A stretch of 64,000 nt of DNA from Sulfurimonas sp. (GTDB taxonomy: Bacteria; Campylobacterota; Campylobacteria; Campylobacterales; Sulfurimonadaceae). A program made the position numbers and the translations under genes. Below the pieces are notes generated by a model that was not told the DNA's origin, did not search any database, and saw only the letters and a list, made by a program, of their open reading frames with translations. Location of the stretch: positions 1 to 64,000 of the forward strand of contig NZ_JALOAA010000003.1 in the NCBI RefSeq assembly GCF_023229025.1, given 5' to 3'. Positions 43,950 to 52,745 of this stretch are shown here, one piece after another. Numbering within the stretch: the stretch's first letter is position 1; the number at the start of each line of letters is the position of its first letter.

Positions 43950-45656
43950 TTGAAAAAGAACCTTTTTACCTTTTTTCTACTATCTACACTTCACTCTACA
44001 CTTCTTTTTTCAAACACCCATTTACTTTTTTTCAGCGGCAACAAAAAGATTTCCTCAAGAGAGCTTTATGATGCATTAGAGCTATATAAGCCTTACCCTT
44101 TTGAATTTTATGCTAATGGGCCTGCAATTGAGCTAGAAAACATAGAGCTAACACTTCATGCCCTAGAGAACTACTACAAATCAAAAGGCTTTCATCATGC
44201 CGACATATCATACATTAGCGATGAGAAATCTGTAACACTTCAGATTAACGAAGATGAGCCAATAATTGTAAAGAGCGTAACTTACATAGCGGGGATAGAC
44301 GTAAGTAAAAAAATACCTTTTAAAGAGGGTGATATTTTTGATGCAGATAAATTTATACAGAGCAAAAAAGATATAAAAATTCTCTATGCAAACAGCAGTT
44401 TTTGTAATGCAAAGCTAAACGCAAAGGCTTGGATAGATATAGAGCAAAATAGTGCCTATTTAACATATGAGGTTTTGCAAAATGAGAAGTGCTACTTTGG
44501 AAATATTGAAATAAAACCTGCAAAAAGTATAGATAGCGATATCATAAAATCTCTTATATGTATGGAGGAAGGCGCACTTTTTTCCTCAAAAAAAATTGAT
44601 GAGAGCTATAGAAATTTATATGGCTATGAGGCGATATCAAAGGTTGTAATAGAGACAAATGTAAGAGAAGGCAATAAGGTAGATATTGTTTTGAGTGTTA
44701 GTGAAAATGAGAAACCAATGCGCTTTAAAGCAGGAGTCGGTGTTAGTAGTGATGAGGGTGCTATGTTTATGCTTGGACTAAAGCATAGAAATTTTTTAGA
44801 TAACCTAAAGACAATTGGCATTGAGACGAGAGTAACTCAAATAAAGCAGACACTTAAAACCAACTTTGACATGCCTCTCTTAGAGAAAAACACAGTAGGT
44901 ATAGAGGTAGGTTATGAGAATGAGGATTTTGTTACATTTAAGGAGAGTAGGGTTTTTTCTGAGTTATATTTTTCGCAAAAAAGAGTTCCACACACATTTG
45001 CTCAGAGTCTAATTTTTGATAACTCTAAAACTTATGAGAGCGATGATGCTCTGCTTATTCCGGAGTATTCGCTTTTTCTAATCTCTCCTAAGCTTGATTG
45101 GAGCTATGATACTAGAGACAATGTTTTAGATCCCACAAGAGGTTACTTTATAAATTCTCATATCATGGGTTCTCTAAAGAGCGACATTTCAGATGCAACC
45201 TACTATAAATTTAGAGTTAACGGTGGATATGTTACCACGGTAGAGGATTATATAGTAGCACTTAGAGGAAGATTTGGAACGCTAAATGTGCAAGATGGGT
45301 TTATCCCTCCATCATATCGTTTTTTTGCCGGAGGAATGCACAGTAATCGTGCATATGGGTACAGAAAGCTTGGTCCGACTGATAATAAAAATGATTTGAT
45401 GGGCTCTGACTCTATTTTAGAGGCGACTGCCGAGATTAGATTTAATATTTACGGTAACTTAAGAGGAGTTATCTTTAGCGACAATACATATCTTGGCAAT
45501 GAGAGTATGCCTATTAGCGACAATGGATACTACACTCTAGGAGTAGGCCTTCGTTATAAAACACCTATAGGACCGATTGCTATTGATATTGGTTTTGATA
45601 CACAAGACCCTACAAAACAGTACGCAATTCATTTTCATATAGGAGAGCTATTTTGA
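43950..45656 (+). CDS. tamA: Omp85-family outer membrane protein, TamA type
   Basis: 568 residues: a signal peptide (about 1-21), three POTRA-like domains (about 22-250, with YYKSKGFHHADISY) and a C-terminal 16-strand barrel. YRFFAGGMHSNRAYGYRKLGP is the conserved barrel/plug motif (RGY-like loop) and the last residue is phenylalanine. With TamB just downstream it forms a bridge that helps place some outer-membrane proteins or move phospholipids. The start is TTG. BamA is excluded by length and by the tamB neighbour. Overlaps tamB by 4 bases. Confidence 0.85.
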   Translation: MKKNLFTFFLLSTLHSTLLFSNTHLLFFSGNKKISSRELYDALELYKPYPFEFYANGPAIELENIELTLHALENYYKSKGFHHADISYISDEKSVTLQINEDEPIIVKSVTYIAGIDVSKKIPFKEGDIFDADKFIQSKKDIKILYANSSFCNAKLNAKAWIDIEQNSAYLTYEVLQNEKCYFGNIEIKPAKSIDSDIIKSLICMEEGALFSSKKIDESYRNLYGYEAISKVVIETNVREGNKVDIVLSVSENEKPMRFKAGVGVSSDEGAMFMLGLKHRNFLDNLKTIGIETRVTQIKQTLKTNFDMPLLEKNTVGIEVGYENEDFVTFKESRVFSELYFSQKRVPHTFAQSLIFDNSKTYESDDALLIPEYSLFLISPKLDWSYDTRDNVLDPTRGYFINSHIMGSLKSDISDATYYKFRVNGGYVTTVEDYIVALRGRFGTLNVQDGFIPPSYRFFAGGMHSNRAYGYRKLGPTDNKNDLMGSDSILEATAEIRFNIYGNLRGVIFSDNTYLGNESMPISDNGYYTLGVGLRYKTPIGPIAIDIGFDTQDPTKQYAIHFHIGELF

Positions 45657-48304
45657 TAAAAAAAATCTACAATATATTGCATCTCCTTGTTCTACTTATC
45701 TCTCTTTTGAGTATTGCTCTTTTTTTTGCAATATTTGAAAAAGAGACAGTAGTTTTTCTTGCACAAAACTACTTAAAAGAGTATGAGATTGAGTATGAGC
45801 AGGCAGAGGGAACACTTTTTGAGGGGGTAGCATTAAAGGAGGTAGACTATAAGGATAGCACGCTTCATGCAGATGAGTTGAGTATAAAGTACAATCTTTT
45901 AATGCTCGCAAATCCTACCCCAAGATTAAAATCAATAGATGCCAAAGGAGTCCATGTAGATGCCCAAAAGGTTACAGAACTTTTTGAAGAGACCTCATCC
46001 TCAGAGTTTGCTCTTAATATCTCAAAAATTAACTTAAGCGGGGTAGATATTAAGTTCAAGGATGAAATCTACTCTTTAGACATTATAGCTTCAAATCTAA
46101 GCATTAGAGATACAGTGGATATCCAAGATTTAAAGATGCAGATTCAAACACAATATTTTGATATCTCTTTTGAGGGTAGAGTAAAAGCCAATAGAGCCAT
46201 AGGCAAAGTATATATTTTACTCAGTGAGAAAGTAAGGAGTAAGTATCTGGACTTTTTGGTATATACGCCAAGGGAGCTTGAAGTTGATGTTGATTTATCT
46301 AACAAGGACGCAAAGCTCAAAACATCACTCAAAAGCGTGGTTTTTAAAGATGTAGAGGGAGTTACTCTTAGAGATATAGACCTAGATATGATTTATAACT
46401 TTGATGAGGATTTTTTTACTCTTCTCTCAAACTACACTCTTGCTTATGAAGGTAGTGAGGTTTTAGTTAAGCAGAAGAGTTTAGTAAGTCTTGATGGCAA
46501 AATAGAGTCAAAATTAGAAGCAAAACTCTCAAAAAATAGTCTTGGGTTACCTTTTGAGAATTTTATTTTAGATATGAGAAGCGATGGTAATATAGCTAAA
46601 TTTGACTTCAGAGCCAAAGATATAAATTTAAGCGCGCAGACGAGTGACTATCAAAATTTTTTACTAAAAGCTAATAGCACTTACGCAAATCTTGATGCAG
46701 AAGTTAAGATAGATGAGAACTCCTCAGCCCTAAAGGGCAAACTCTATCTCAAGAGGGATGCACCCTATTTAAGAGAGTATAACATAGAGAAGTTTTCTGA
46801 GCTTGAGTTATCTATTTTAAAAAATAGAGATGGCATAAAAGCAGGTTTAGGTTCAGGCTTATTTTCTTTAACTCTCACAGAAGATAAAAACGGCATGTTT
46901 GGTACGCTAAAAGTAGGTTCAAGCAAGTTTGATATCAAAGGTGACTTGCAGAAGAGACATTTTACGATTGACTCAAATATAGAGTCGCTAAAGAGTCTTT
47001 TATCTGAATTTGGATTGAACAAAAGTGAGGAAAAAATAGTTTTTGATGCGGGCGCAAATATAAAAGCAGAGCTAAATTACAAAGAAAGGCTTGAGCTTGG
47101 TGCTAGAATTGATATCCCTTGGTACAGATTAGAACTAGACTCTAAGAGCGTATATGTGGGCAAGGATGCTTTTTTTGAACTCTTTTATGCAGATAGAGAG
47201 CTTGAGCTAAAAAGATATGAGTTTGACATTAAGGAGCATAGAGTTTACTCCCAGAGAAGTTCAAAGATATTTATAGACAAAAACAGTGATATTGAGCTTA
47301 GGGAGTTTTGGGTATTTGATAATCTTCTAGTAAAGGGAGTTATAAAGCCGTCCCAAATGAGTGCAGATATAAATATAAAAAGCGATAAATTTAGTTATAA
47401 CTCCAGCGATGCAAATCTGACTTTAAAAATAGACCTCCATGCCGTTATGGAGAGTAACGGCATAAAGAGAGTTGATGGCGATATAACGCTCTTAGAATCA
47501 ATCGTGACATATGCTCCAAAGAAAGAGTATTCGATAGGAGATGAGGATATTATAATTATTCAGGATATGAAAGATGATTATAAAGAGATTAAAAATACAG
47601 AACTAAATATTCGAATAACCTCTTTAGCGCCTATTATGTATAAAATAAAAGATGTAGAGCTTTTAGTAACTCCTAATTTAGCAATTTATAAAGAGCTTAA
47701 TGCTTCCATGGAGCTTCTTGGCGTAGTAAGTATTCATAGCGGTAGTGTAACTATAAGCGAGAGAGAGTTTGAGTTTGATGAGAGTGAGATATGTTTTTAT
47801 GACAATAAGTATAAAAACCCGCACCTTAACCTAAATCTTCACTACTATACAGATGATAATATCGACATAGAGATATATATTACAAACAGAGTTAACACAC
47901 CGGCAATAATTCTCTCTTCTACTCCGCGAATGAGTCAGGATGATATCATATCATATATACTCTTTGGCATCAGCGCTTCATCGGCTTTTGACACATCAGG
48001 CGAACAATCTAAATCAGGACTAAGTAGTTTAGCTTTGGGCGCAGGGCTTAAAGAGCTTTTTAACAAATCTGCAATTATAAAAATCGATACTCTTAATATT
48101 TTGACAAACGAAGATGGCACGCTTGGGTATGAGATAGGAAAACGTTTTAGTAAAAATGTCCGTCTTGTGTATAAAAATGATGATATCTCAAGTATAACCA
48201 TGCAGTACAGCATAAAGAGATCTGTTAGGGTGGATGTGGATGTAAAAGCAACAGGAAGCGGAGTCGGAATTTTTTATATAAAGGATTTTAAACTTGGGGA
48301 GTAA
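45653..48304 (+). CDS. tamB: TamB-like inter-membrane protein (AsmA/DUF490 family)
   Basis: 883 residues, shorter than E. coli TamB (1259). One N-terminal transmembrane helix (about 9-28), a long beta-rich middle forming the hydrophobic groove, and the C-terminal DUF490 domain with VSIHSGSVTISEREFEFDESEICFYDN and STPRMSQDDIISYILFG. TamB spans the periplasm between the inner membrane and TamA, probably carrying phospholipids. The start overlaps the tamA stop, which supports one complex. A small CGGC/GCCG stem follows the stop. Confidence 0.88.
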   Translation: MIKKIYNILHLLVLLISLLSIALFFAIFEKETVVFLAQNYLKEYEIEYEQAEGTLFEGVALKEVDYKDSTLHADELSIKYNLLMLANPTPRLKSIDAKGVHVDAQKVTELFEETSSSEFALNISKINLSGVDIKFKDEIYSLDIIASNLSIRDTVDIQDLKMQIQTQYFDISFEGRVKANRAIGKVYILLSEKVRSKYLDFLVYTPRELEVDVDLSNKDAKLKTSLKSVVFKDVEGVTLRDIDLDMIYNFDEDFFTLLSNYTLAYEGSEVLVKQKSLVSLDGKIESKLEAKLSKNSLGLPFENFILDMRSDGNIAKFDFRAKDINLSAQTSDYQNFLLKANSTYANLDAEVKIDENSSALKGKLYLKRDAPYLREYNIEKFSELELSILKNRDGIKAGLGSGLFSLTLTEDKNGMFGTLKVGSSKFDIKGDLQKRHFTIDSNIESLKSLLSEFGLNKSEEKIVFDAGANIKAELNYKERLELGARIDIPWYRLELDSKSVYVGKDAFFELFYADRELELKRYEFDIKEHRVYSQRSSKIFIDKNSDIELREFWVFDNLLVKGVIKPSQMSADINIKSDKFSYNSSDANLTLKIDLHAVMESNGIKRVDGDITLLESIVTYAPKKEYSIGDEDIIIIQDMKDDYKEIKNTELNIRITSLAPIMYKIKDVELLVTPNLAIYKELNASMELLGVVSIHSGSVTISEREFEFDESEICFYDNKYKNPHLNLNLHYYTDDNIDIEIYITNRVNTPAIILSSTPRMSQDDIISYILFGISASSAFDTSGEQSKSGLSSLALGAGLKELFNKSAIIKIDTLNILTNEDGTLGYEIGKRFSKNVRLVYKNDDISSITMQYSIKRSVRVDVDVKATGSGVGIFYIKDFKLGE

Positions 48305-48316
48305 CGGCTAGGGCCG
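48305..48316. terminator. Short GC stem between tamB and usp
   Basis: CGGC-TAGG-GCCG directly after the tamB stop in the 20-base gap before the convergent stress-protein stop. A 4-bp stem only and no T-run on the plus strand; a weak candidate. Confidence 0.25.
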
Positions 48317-48324
48317 CATACTCT

Positions 48325-49200
48325 TTATTTCAATATAATAAGAGGAATTTTTACATTTTGAATTAGTTTAGTCGTAAAACTTCCAAATATAGCAGACTTT
48401 AATTTGCCATGAGAGTATGAACCAATTGCCAACATGTCTATACTCTTTTTATCTATACAATCTAAAATACTCTCAAGTGCTTCGCCTGATTTTTGAATAA
48501 ATTCGCAGTTTAGAGAATCATCTTTTATAATCTCTTTTGCATGTTTTATTAACTCATCAGATTTGCTTTTATTATTGTTTACATTTACAACATATCTCTT
48601 TACTTCGCGACCTAGCATAGGAGAAGAGGCTACTTCTTCAAGAGCTCTTGAAGAGCCGCTCTCACCGTTAAAAGCAATCATTACGTTTTTTATGGGAGTG
48701 TACTCTTTGTTTATAAGGATTATAGGAGCATCTACATCTCTTATAATATCTTCTACATGTGAGCCTATCTCAGCACTATCATCCATATGTCCCATCCCAA
48801 AAAGACCAAAAATAACGACTCTTAATTTATTCTCTAGCTCTTTTAGGTTTTCATAAAGAGTTCCATGTCTTTGAGAGATGATTACATTTGTGTATCCACT
48901 ATTGCTTACTCTGGCTTTTAGCTCTTTTAATAACTCTCTTTGGCGAGCTATTGTCTCTTTATTTCTAAGGGCATCCTCCTCTGAGAGTTCTTGAAGCAGA
49001 GTCTCTCTCTCACCTAGAGCGATACTTCCCGATAGATTTGTTATGGATGATATACCTGAGTGCTCAATCGTGTTTAGTAAAACCAGAGTAAGATTAAGCT
49101 CTTTTGCTACATGTAGGGCATAATCACATACTGCCTCTGAGTATTTTGAACCATCAACACAAGCAAAAACAGCTTTTTTTACACTTTTAATATCTTGCAT
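48325..49200 (-). CDS. Tandem-domain universal stress protein
   Basis: 291 residues with two Usp domains (about 7-160 and 168-291). The second ends in IGSYSHGKLKSAIFGSFTTKL, close to the G-x2-G-x9-G-S ATP-binding signature; in the first the FGLFGMGHMDDSAEIGSHVE stretch is only partly kept, so one of the two sites may be dead. Cytoplasmic. It begins 3 bases after the SulP transporter stop, which fits regulation of or cotranscription with that transporter. Confidence 0.88.
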   Translation of the reverse strand: MQDIKSVKKAVFACVDGSKYSEAVCDYALHVAKELNLTLVLLNTIEHSGISSITNLSGSIALGERETLLQELSEEDALRNKETIARQRELLKELKARVSNSGYTNVIISQRHGTLYENLKELENKLRVVIFGLFGMGHMDDSAEIGSHVEDIIRDVDAPIILINKEYTPIKNVMIAFNGESGSSRALEEVASSPMLGREVKRYVVNVNNNKSKSDELIKHAKEIIKDDSLNCEFIQKSGEALESILDCIDKKSIDMLAIGSYSHGKLKSAIFGSFTTKLIQNVKIPLIILK

Positions 49201-49203
49201 ATT

Positions 49204-50703
49204 TTAGTGTCCTCCCATTACTTTTTCTATATCTTCGGGCTTGTCATGTACGCCAAATCTGTCTATTATTGTGCTAGTTGCACTGTTTTGTCCAATTATA
49301 TTAACATTTGCACCTTCACGGCGTAGTTTTATAACTACTTTGTCAAGTGCATAAACAGCAGAAATATCCCAAAAATTAGCCCTTGTTAAGTCTATAGTAA
49401 CATTCTCTACAACTTCCTTAAAATCAAAAAATTCTACAAATCTATCTGCACTATTAAAGAATACCTGCCCGACTATTTTGTACTCTTTGGTATCTGTTTG
49501 CTCATCATAAGATGTTTGGCTGTACATAAAGTGGCTGATTTTGTTCGCAAAAAAGAGTGATGCCAAAAGTACACCGACAAAGACGCCGAGTGCTAGATTG
49601 TGAGTCCATACTACCACTATGACAGTTGAGAGCATTACTATATTTGTGGAGAGTGGAAGTGTTTTTAACCTTTTAACGCTTCCCCAATCAAACGTGCCGA
49701 TAGAGACCATTATCATAACAGCAACAAGAGCTGCCATAGGGATTATTGAGATTAAATCACTTAAAAATACAACCATGATGAGGAGAAAAACACCTGCTAA
49801 AAATGTTGATAATCTTGCCCGTCCGCCTGATTTTACATTTATAACAGATTGTCCAATCATGGCGCAACCTGCCATACCGCCCATAAAACCTGAAGCAATA
49901 TTTGCCATCCCTTGACCGCTACACTCTTGGTTTTTATCACTCTTAGTATCAGTTAAGTCATCTATGATTGTAGCAGTCATTAAAGACTCAAGCAGACCGA
50001 CTATTGCCAGTGAGACAGAGTAGGGGAGTATTATCATAAGTGTCTCAAAGTTAAACGGAATCTGAGGAATTAAAAACATAGGCAGAGTATCCGGTAACTC
50101 TCCCATATCGCCAACAGTTCTTATATCTATGCCAAAGAGAACAACAACAACTGTTATTGCTACGATAGTTACAAGCGGAGAGGGGAGTAGAGTTCCTATT
50201 TTGGGTATGTAAGGAAAAAGGTATATAATGCCAAGACCTGCGGCTGTTAGTGCATATACATGCCAAGTAACATTTGTAAGCTCAGGAAGCTGTGCCATAA
50301 AGATAAGTATGGCAAGTGCGTTAACAAAACCGACAACGACTGCGCGGGGAACAAAGCTCATGAGCCTTCCAAGTTTAAAATACCCTGCAATCATCTGTAA
50401 AATTCCGGTCAGTACAGTTGCTGCTAAGAGATACTCTAGACCATACTCCTTTACAAGCGTTACCATCAAAAGTGCCATAGCACCTGTTGCCGCACTAATC
50501 ATTCCGGGGCGACCGCCTACAAAAGAGATAACAACGGCTATACAAAAAGATGCATAAAGTCCTACTTTTGGATCAACTCCTGCAATAATAGAAAATGCTA
50601 TAGCCTCAGGAATTAGAGCAAGTGCAACTACCAATCCGGCTAGCGTATCTCCTTTTATATTGGAAAACCACTCATCTTTTCTTAAATATTTTTGTAACAA
50701 CAT
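49204..50703 (-). CDS. SulP-family anion transporter with STAS domain
   Basis: 499 residues. Ten to twelve membrane helices with AGLVVALALIPEAIAFSIIAGVDP at the start and a C-terminal STAS domain (about 390-499, VTIDLTRANFWDISAVYALDKV). SulP proteins carry sulfate, bicarbonate, chloride or dicarboxylates. The AATGAMALLMVTLVKEYG region and the sodium-type features recall bacterial bicarbonate carriers, which would suit an autotroph, but the substrate is open. Good Shine-Dalgarno (AAGGGAAG). Followed by a usp gene. Confidence 0.9.
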   Translation of the reverse strand: MLLQKYLRKDEWFSNIKGDTLAGLVVALALIPEAIAFSIIAGVDPKVGLYASFCIAVVISFVGGRPGMISAATGAMALLMVTLVKEYGLEYLLAATVLTGILQMIAGYFKLGRLMSFVPRAVVVGFVNALAILIFMAQLPELTNVTWHVYALTAAGLGIIYLFPYIPKIGTLLPSPLVTIVAITVVVVLFGIDIRTVGDMGELPDTLPMFLIPQIPFNFETLMIILPYSVSLAIVGLLESLMTATIIDDLTDTKSDKNQECSGQGMANIASGFMGGMAGCAMIGQSVINVKSGGRARLSTFLAGVFLLIMVVFLSDLISIIPMAALVAVMIMVSIGTFDWGSVKRLKTLPLSTNIVMLSTVIVVVWTHNLALGVFVGVLLASLFFANKISHFMYSQTSYDEQTDTKEYKIVGQVFFNSADRFVEFFDFKEVVENVTIDLTRANFWDISAVYALDKVVIKLRREGANVNIIGQNSATSTIIDRFGVHDKPEDIEKVMGGH

Positions 50704-50761
50704 ACTTCCCTTTTTTATTTTTCGTCTTCTGTTTTGATGGTTAGGTAAGGAGGGGTTTTGT

Positions 50762-50783
50762 CTCTGCGAGTGGATTCGCAGAG
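50762..50783 (-). terminator. Hairpin between aspC and the SulP gene
   Basis: CTCTGCGA and TCGCAGAG invert around GTGGAT, an 8-bp perfect stem (10 with a wobble) 6 bases after the aspC stop on the minus strand. There is no clear T-run, so it may be a weak terminator, a processing site or a regulatory stem before the SulP gene. Confidence 0.45.
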
Positions 50784-50788
50784 GCAGA

Positions 50789-51958
50789 TTATGATTTTAA
50801 CTCTTTTGTAAACTCTTCTATGCGCTTAATTCCTATTTGGATATTTTCTATGCTAGTAGCGAAGCTAAATCTAAAATAGCCTTCACTCCCAAATCCTACA
50901 CCGGGAACAACGGCAACCCCTTTTTTCTCTAAAAGCTCTTTGCAAAATTGCATAGAGTCATTACTAAGCTCTTTAATATTTACAAAAAGGTAAAAAGCGC
51001 CATCAGGCTTGTAAACACTTAGCCCTTCAATTGCATTAATTAGCCTTACAGCCTCATCACGGCGCTCTTTAAATGCAACTCTCATCATCTCTATATCTGC
51101 ATCTGCCGAACCATCTAGTCCTGCTATTGCCGCTTTTTGCGTTATAGAGTTTATGTTTGAAGTGCTTTGGCTTTGAAGTTTTTTTGTTGCTTGAATAAGC
51201 TCTGTGTTGTGAGCTGCCATGTAACCAAATCTCCAGCCTGTCATCGCCACTGACTTGCTAAGACCGTTTATGGTTACTGTTCTTTTATACATATCTTCAC
51301 TAGTCGCCGCAGCAGAGGTAAACTCCCCGTCATAGATAAGCTTTTCATACATCTCATCACTTGCAACAATTACATCAGTTCCCTCAAGTACTTTGCCTAT
51401 AGCCTCAAGTTCAGCTTTTGAATAGACTGCACCGGTAGGATTTGATGGGCTAGTTAAGACTATCATTTTTGTTTTTGGAGTAAGAGCATCTTTTAACTGC
51501 TGTGGGGTTATCTTAAATGCGTTGTCATCATGTGTTTGTATCTCTACAACAGTTCCGCCATAGTACATAACAAGTTCAGGGTATGTAACCCAGTAAGGAG
51601 CCGGAATGATGACTTCATCGCCTTTTTGAATTGTTGCGGCAAAGAGATTAAACAAAGAGTGTTTAGCGCCATTGTTTGTAATTATCTGATTTGGTGCGTA
51701 TGATAGATTGTTCTCCCTTTTTAACTTCTCTGCTATAGCAGCTTTGAGTGTAGGGATGCCGTCAACTGCCGTATATTTTGTAAAACCTTCATTAATAGCC
51801 GCAATAGCCGCATCTTTAATTATGCGAGGAGTATCAAAGTCAGGCTCGCCTGCTGAAAAACTGATGATATCTTTTCCTTGCGCTTTAAGTTCTGTCGCAA
51901 GTGTAGATATTGCAATAGTGATTGATTCCGATAGTGAATTAATACGGTCTGTTAGCAT
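50789..51958 (-). CDS. aspC: Aspartate aminotransferase
   Basis: 389 residues, fold type I, subgroup Ib (similar to aspB of Campylobacter). FSAGEPDFDTP, NNGAKHSLFN, LTSPSNPTGAVYS, ASDEMYEKL, and NGLSKSVAMTGWRFGYMA with the PLP lysine; FRFSFATS near the end binds the substrate carboxylate. It swaps amino groups between aspartate and 2-oxoglutarate. First gene before the SulP unit; promoter at 51987-51992. Confidence 0.93.
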   Translation of the reverse strand: MLTDRINSLSESITIAISTLATELKAQGKDIISFSAGEPDFDTPRIIKDAAIAAINEGFTKYTAVDGIPTLKAAIAEKLKRENNLSYAPNQIITNNGAKHSLFNLFAATIQKGDEVIIPAPYWVTYPELVMYYGGTVVEIQTHDDNAFKITPQQLKDALTPKTKMIVLTSPSNPTGAVYSKAELEAIGKVLEGTDVIVASDEMYEKLIYDGEFTSAAATSEDMYKRTVTINGLSKSVAMTGWRFGYMAAHNTELIQATKKLQSQSTSNINSITQKAAIAGLDGSADADIEMMRVAFKERRDEAVRLINAIEGLSVYKPDGAFYLFVNIKELSNDSMQFCKELLEKKGVAVVPGVGFGSEGYFRFSFATSIENIQIGIKRIEEFTKELKS

Positions 51959-51986
51959 ATTTAACCCTTTTAAAAATATTGAGCGA

Positions 51987-51992
51987 ATTATA
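51987..51992 (-). promoter_or_regulatory. -10 box for aspC
   Basis: Minus-strand TATAAT 29 bases before the aspC ATG, and AAAAGGGTT as a ribosome site. aspC can therefore be transcribed apart from the cysE unit above it. Confidence 0.5.
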
Positions 51993-52034
51993 CTAAAATA
52001 ATTAGATAAGTGAACAACTATCTATGAAAAAGTT

Positions 52035-52736
52035 TTAGCTTTTCATAGCTCTAATAAATGATTCATAAATATTTTCAAGTTCTAAGTCTTGTTCAAGTAG
52101 TTCTTTGTTGTCTTCAACCAGTATATGCTCAAGAACAGCAACACGTTTGAGTAGGTATTCAAACATCTCTTTGTTAATGTCCGGAAGAAGATTATGCATA
52201 AGTGGATCTTTACATCTGCCTTTTTCAATAACATGAGCAGGAATACCTATTGCAGTTGCATTATTAGGCACAGGTTTTACCACAACAGAGTTAGCACCTA
52301 TTTTTGCGTACTCGCCAATTGTAATATTTCCAAGTACTTTTGCTCCGGCACCTAATACGGCACCCTTTTTTATAGTCGGGTGTCTTTTGCCTTGAGTAAG
52401 AGAAACACCGCCAAGTGTTACTCCCTGATATATCAAAACATCATCTTCTATTATTGATGTTTGACCTATAACGACTCCAAAGCCATGATCTATAAAGACT
52501 CTTCTCCCTATGACGGCACCCGGATGTATATCAATATTTGTAAGAATTTGATTAAACCCTAAGATAACTCTTGCAAGGGTTTTAAAGTTTGAACAGTAGA
52601 GTTTGTGGGCTATTCTATACCAAGCTATAGCCCAAACACCGGGATAATTAAATAGAAAATCAAGTCTAGAACTAAGGGCTGGATCATTTTTATAAACATT
52701 GGAAAAGTCCTCTTTGATATCAGCATAAATTCCCAA
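52035..52736 (-). CDS. cysE: Serine O-acetyltransferase
   Basis: 233 residues: a helical N-terminal part (about 1-65), then a left-handed beta-helix with hexapeptide repeats (NIDIHPGAVIGRRVFIDHGFGVVIG, with the catalytic Asp-His pair), and the acetyl-CoA loop GGVSLTQGKRHPTI. It makes O-acetylserine for cysteine synthesis. Feedback by cysteine is usual for the family. 9 bases after the speA stop, as in C. jejuni. Confidence 0.94.
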   Translation of the reverse strand: MGIYADIKEDFSNVYKNDPALSSRLDFLFNYPGVWAIAWYRIAHKLYCSNFKTLARVILGFNQILTNIDIHPGAVIGRRVFIDHGFGVVIGQTSIIEDDVLIYQGVTLGGVSLTQGKRHPTIKKGAVLGAGAKVLGNITIGEYAKIGANSVVVKPVPNNATAIGIPAHVIEKGRCKDPLMHNLLPDINKEMFEYLLKRVAVLEHILVEDNKELLEQDLELENIYESFIRAMKS

Positions 52737-52745
52737 GTTTTACTC

